The translations under genes were made by a program, and so were the position numbers. The notes below the pieces were generated by a model. That model was not told the DNA's origin. It did no database searches and saw nothing but the letters and a program-made list of their open reading frames with translations. Shown piece after piece: positions 63,399 through 64,000 of a stretch of DNA of 64,000 nt (positions are counted from its first letter, which is position 1; each line of letters begins with the position of its first letter). Source of the DNA: Pyrus communis (lineage: Eukaryota; Streptophyta; Magnoliopsida; Rosales; Rosaceae). The stretch spans positions 3,847,872-3,911,871 of the forward strand of contig NC_084807.1 of assembly GCF_963583255.1 (NCBI RefSeq). Direction: 5' to 3'.

Positions 63399-63861
63399 GT
63401 AAGTTCCTCCTTCCTCCCTATCTCTCGGTGTTATCTGCAGATCAAGATGTAATTTCATTTCATTTTTTAAGATTTGCAAATCAAGATTTTACAATCCCCG
63501 TTTCTTTGGGGACCCTTAATTTTTCTAAATCGCATATCCTTTTCGTTCTCTGTTTGGTTGCCGAAATTGAAAGGTTATGATTGGTTTAGTGACGATGGTG
63601 GGTTTCAAGCACATCGAAAGCCCATCTAATTGAAGTTAGTATTACTGTTAATTATTGACTCAAACATTTGAATACTCACGCTCGAATTTTAGAATTTTAC
63701 TTGGGCCGTGGCGGGTTTCTCGTATATGATAAGCTAATTGTGTGTATTTTGGTTTAGGGTATTTGATACTTTGTGTAATTTCTCTAGGTTTACTGCTGCG
63801 TTTAGGTACTGGTGATATTTCTTTCGTGGGGTGTTCGCGCGTTTGAAGTGATAATTCAGAT

Positions 63862-64000
63862 ATGAGTCACAGAGGATTAATATATAGCTTTGTTGCAAAA
63901 GGAAGTGTTGTTTTAGCAGAACACACTACCTTCACCGGAAACTTTAGTACCATTGCTGTTCAGTGTTTGCAGAAGCTACCTTCCAGTAGCAGCAAGTACA
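63862..64000 (+). CDS. VAMP727: VAMP727-like longin R-SNARE, N-terminus, cut by the window end
   Basis: 46 codons are visible: [20 protein letters not shown], then [17 protein letters not shown] and SSSKY, where the window stops. This is the start of the longin domain of VAMP7-type R-SNAREs. The opening and the [13 protein letters not shown] stretch are closest to plant VAMP727 (At3g54300), an R-SNARE for endosome-to-vacuole fusion. The distinguishing acidic insert of VAMP727 lies further downstream and is not in view, so VAMP721/722-type is not fully excluded, although those open differently. The start codon follows a leader intron (63399-63859). No defect seen. Confidence 0.88.
   Translation, partial: MSHRGLIYSFVAKGSVVLAEHTTFTGNFSTIAVQCLQKLPSSSSKY

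Overview
This is plant nuclear DNA: AT-rich, dense in transposons, with intron-containing genes. The genes and the repeat types (a Cassandra 5S-type LTR, Tourist, Harbinger, Mutator-like and CACTA elements) fit a dicot, most likely a woody Rosaceae such as apple or pear. The species is an inference; the sequence alone does not prove it.

Layout. 1-9.5 kb: small inverted-repeat elements, a broken P-class pentatricopeptide-repeat (PPR) gene on the minus strand (4043-5874) and a long-TIR Mutator-like element (6300-7526). 9.5-25.5 kb: an SUVH cluster on the minus strand, with two SRA/pre-SET/SET genes (9575-11134 and 22746-24599) and, between them, a decayed fragment (18174-18510) closest to the second gene. 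Both genes end before a post-SET domain and have damaged SET signatures. 25.9-35 kb: no convincing coding gene. It holds MITEs, an old tandem segmental duplication (about 26.66-30.39 kb), a fragment of plastid 23S rRNA (27439-27622) and a higher-order minisatellite (31.88-34.11 kb) into which a MITE has inserted. 36.2-42.2 kb: a four-level nest of elements: a Mutator-like inverted-repeat element containing an LTR, which contains a truncated CACTA element, which contains a solo Cassandra LTR. The three insertions with two intact ends each have a matching target-site duplication. 42.3-46.7 kb: a PIF/Harbinger-type element, a MITE, and a decayed Harbinger element with remnants of both of its genes. 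The right end of this last element forms the region just upstream of VPS15.

46.8-64 kb is the conserved genic part, all on the plus strand. It holds VPS15 (11 coding exons, 46807-54140), the regulatory pseudokinase subunit of the class III PI3-kinase complex; an AMMECR1-family gene (5 exons, 55714-61540); a fragment of a leucine-rich-repeat receptor-kinase gene (about 62.45 kb); and the first coding exon of a VAMP727-like R-SNARE, cut by the window end (63862-64000). VPS15 and VAMP727 both act in endosome/vacuole trafficking, but nothing here shows that their adjacency is functional.

The observations most worth following are the SUVH copies, which keep an apparently complete methyl-DNA reader (SRA) while losing the zinc-binding parts of the SET/post-SET catalytic unit; the nested transposon stack with its recoverable insertion order; and the higher-order minisatellite next to an orphan, promoter-like first exon.
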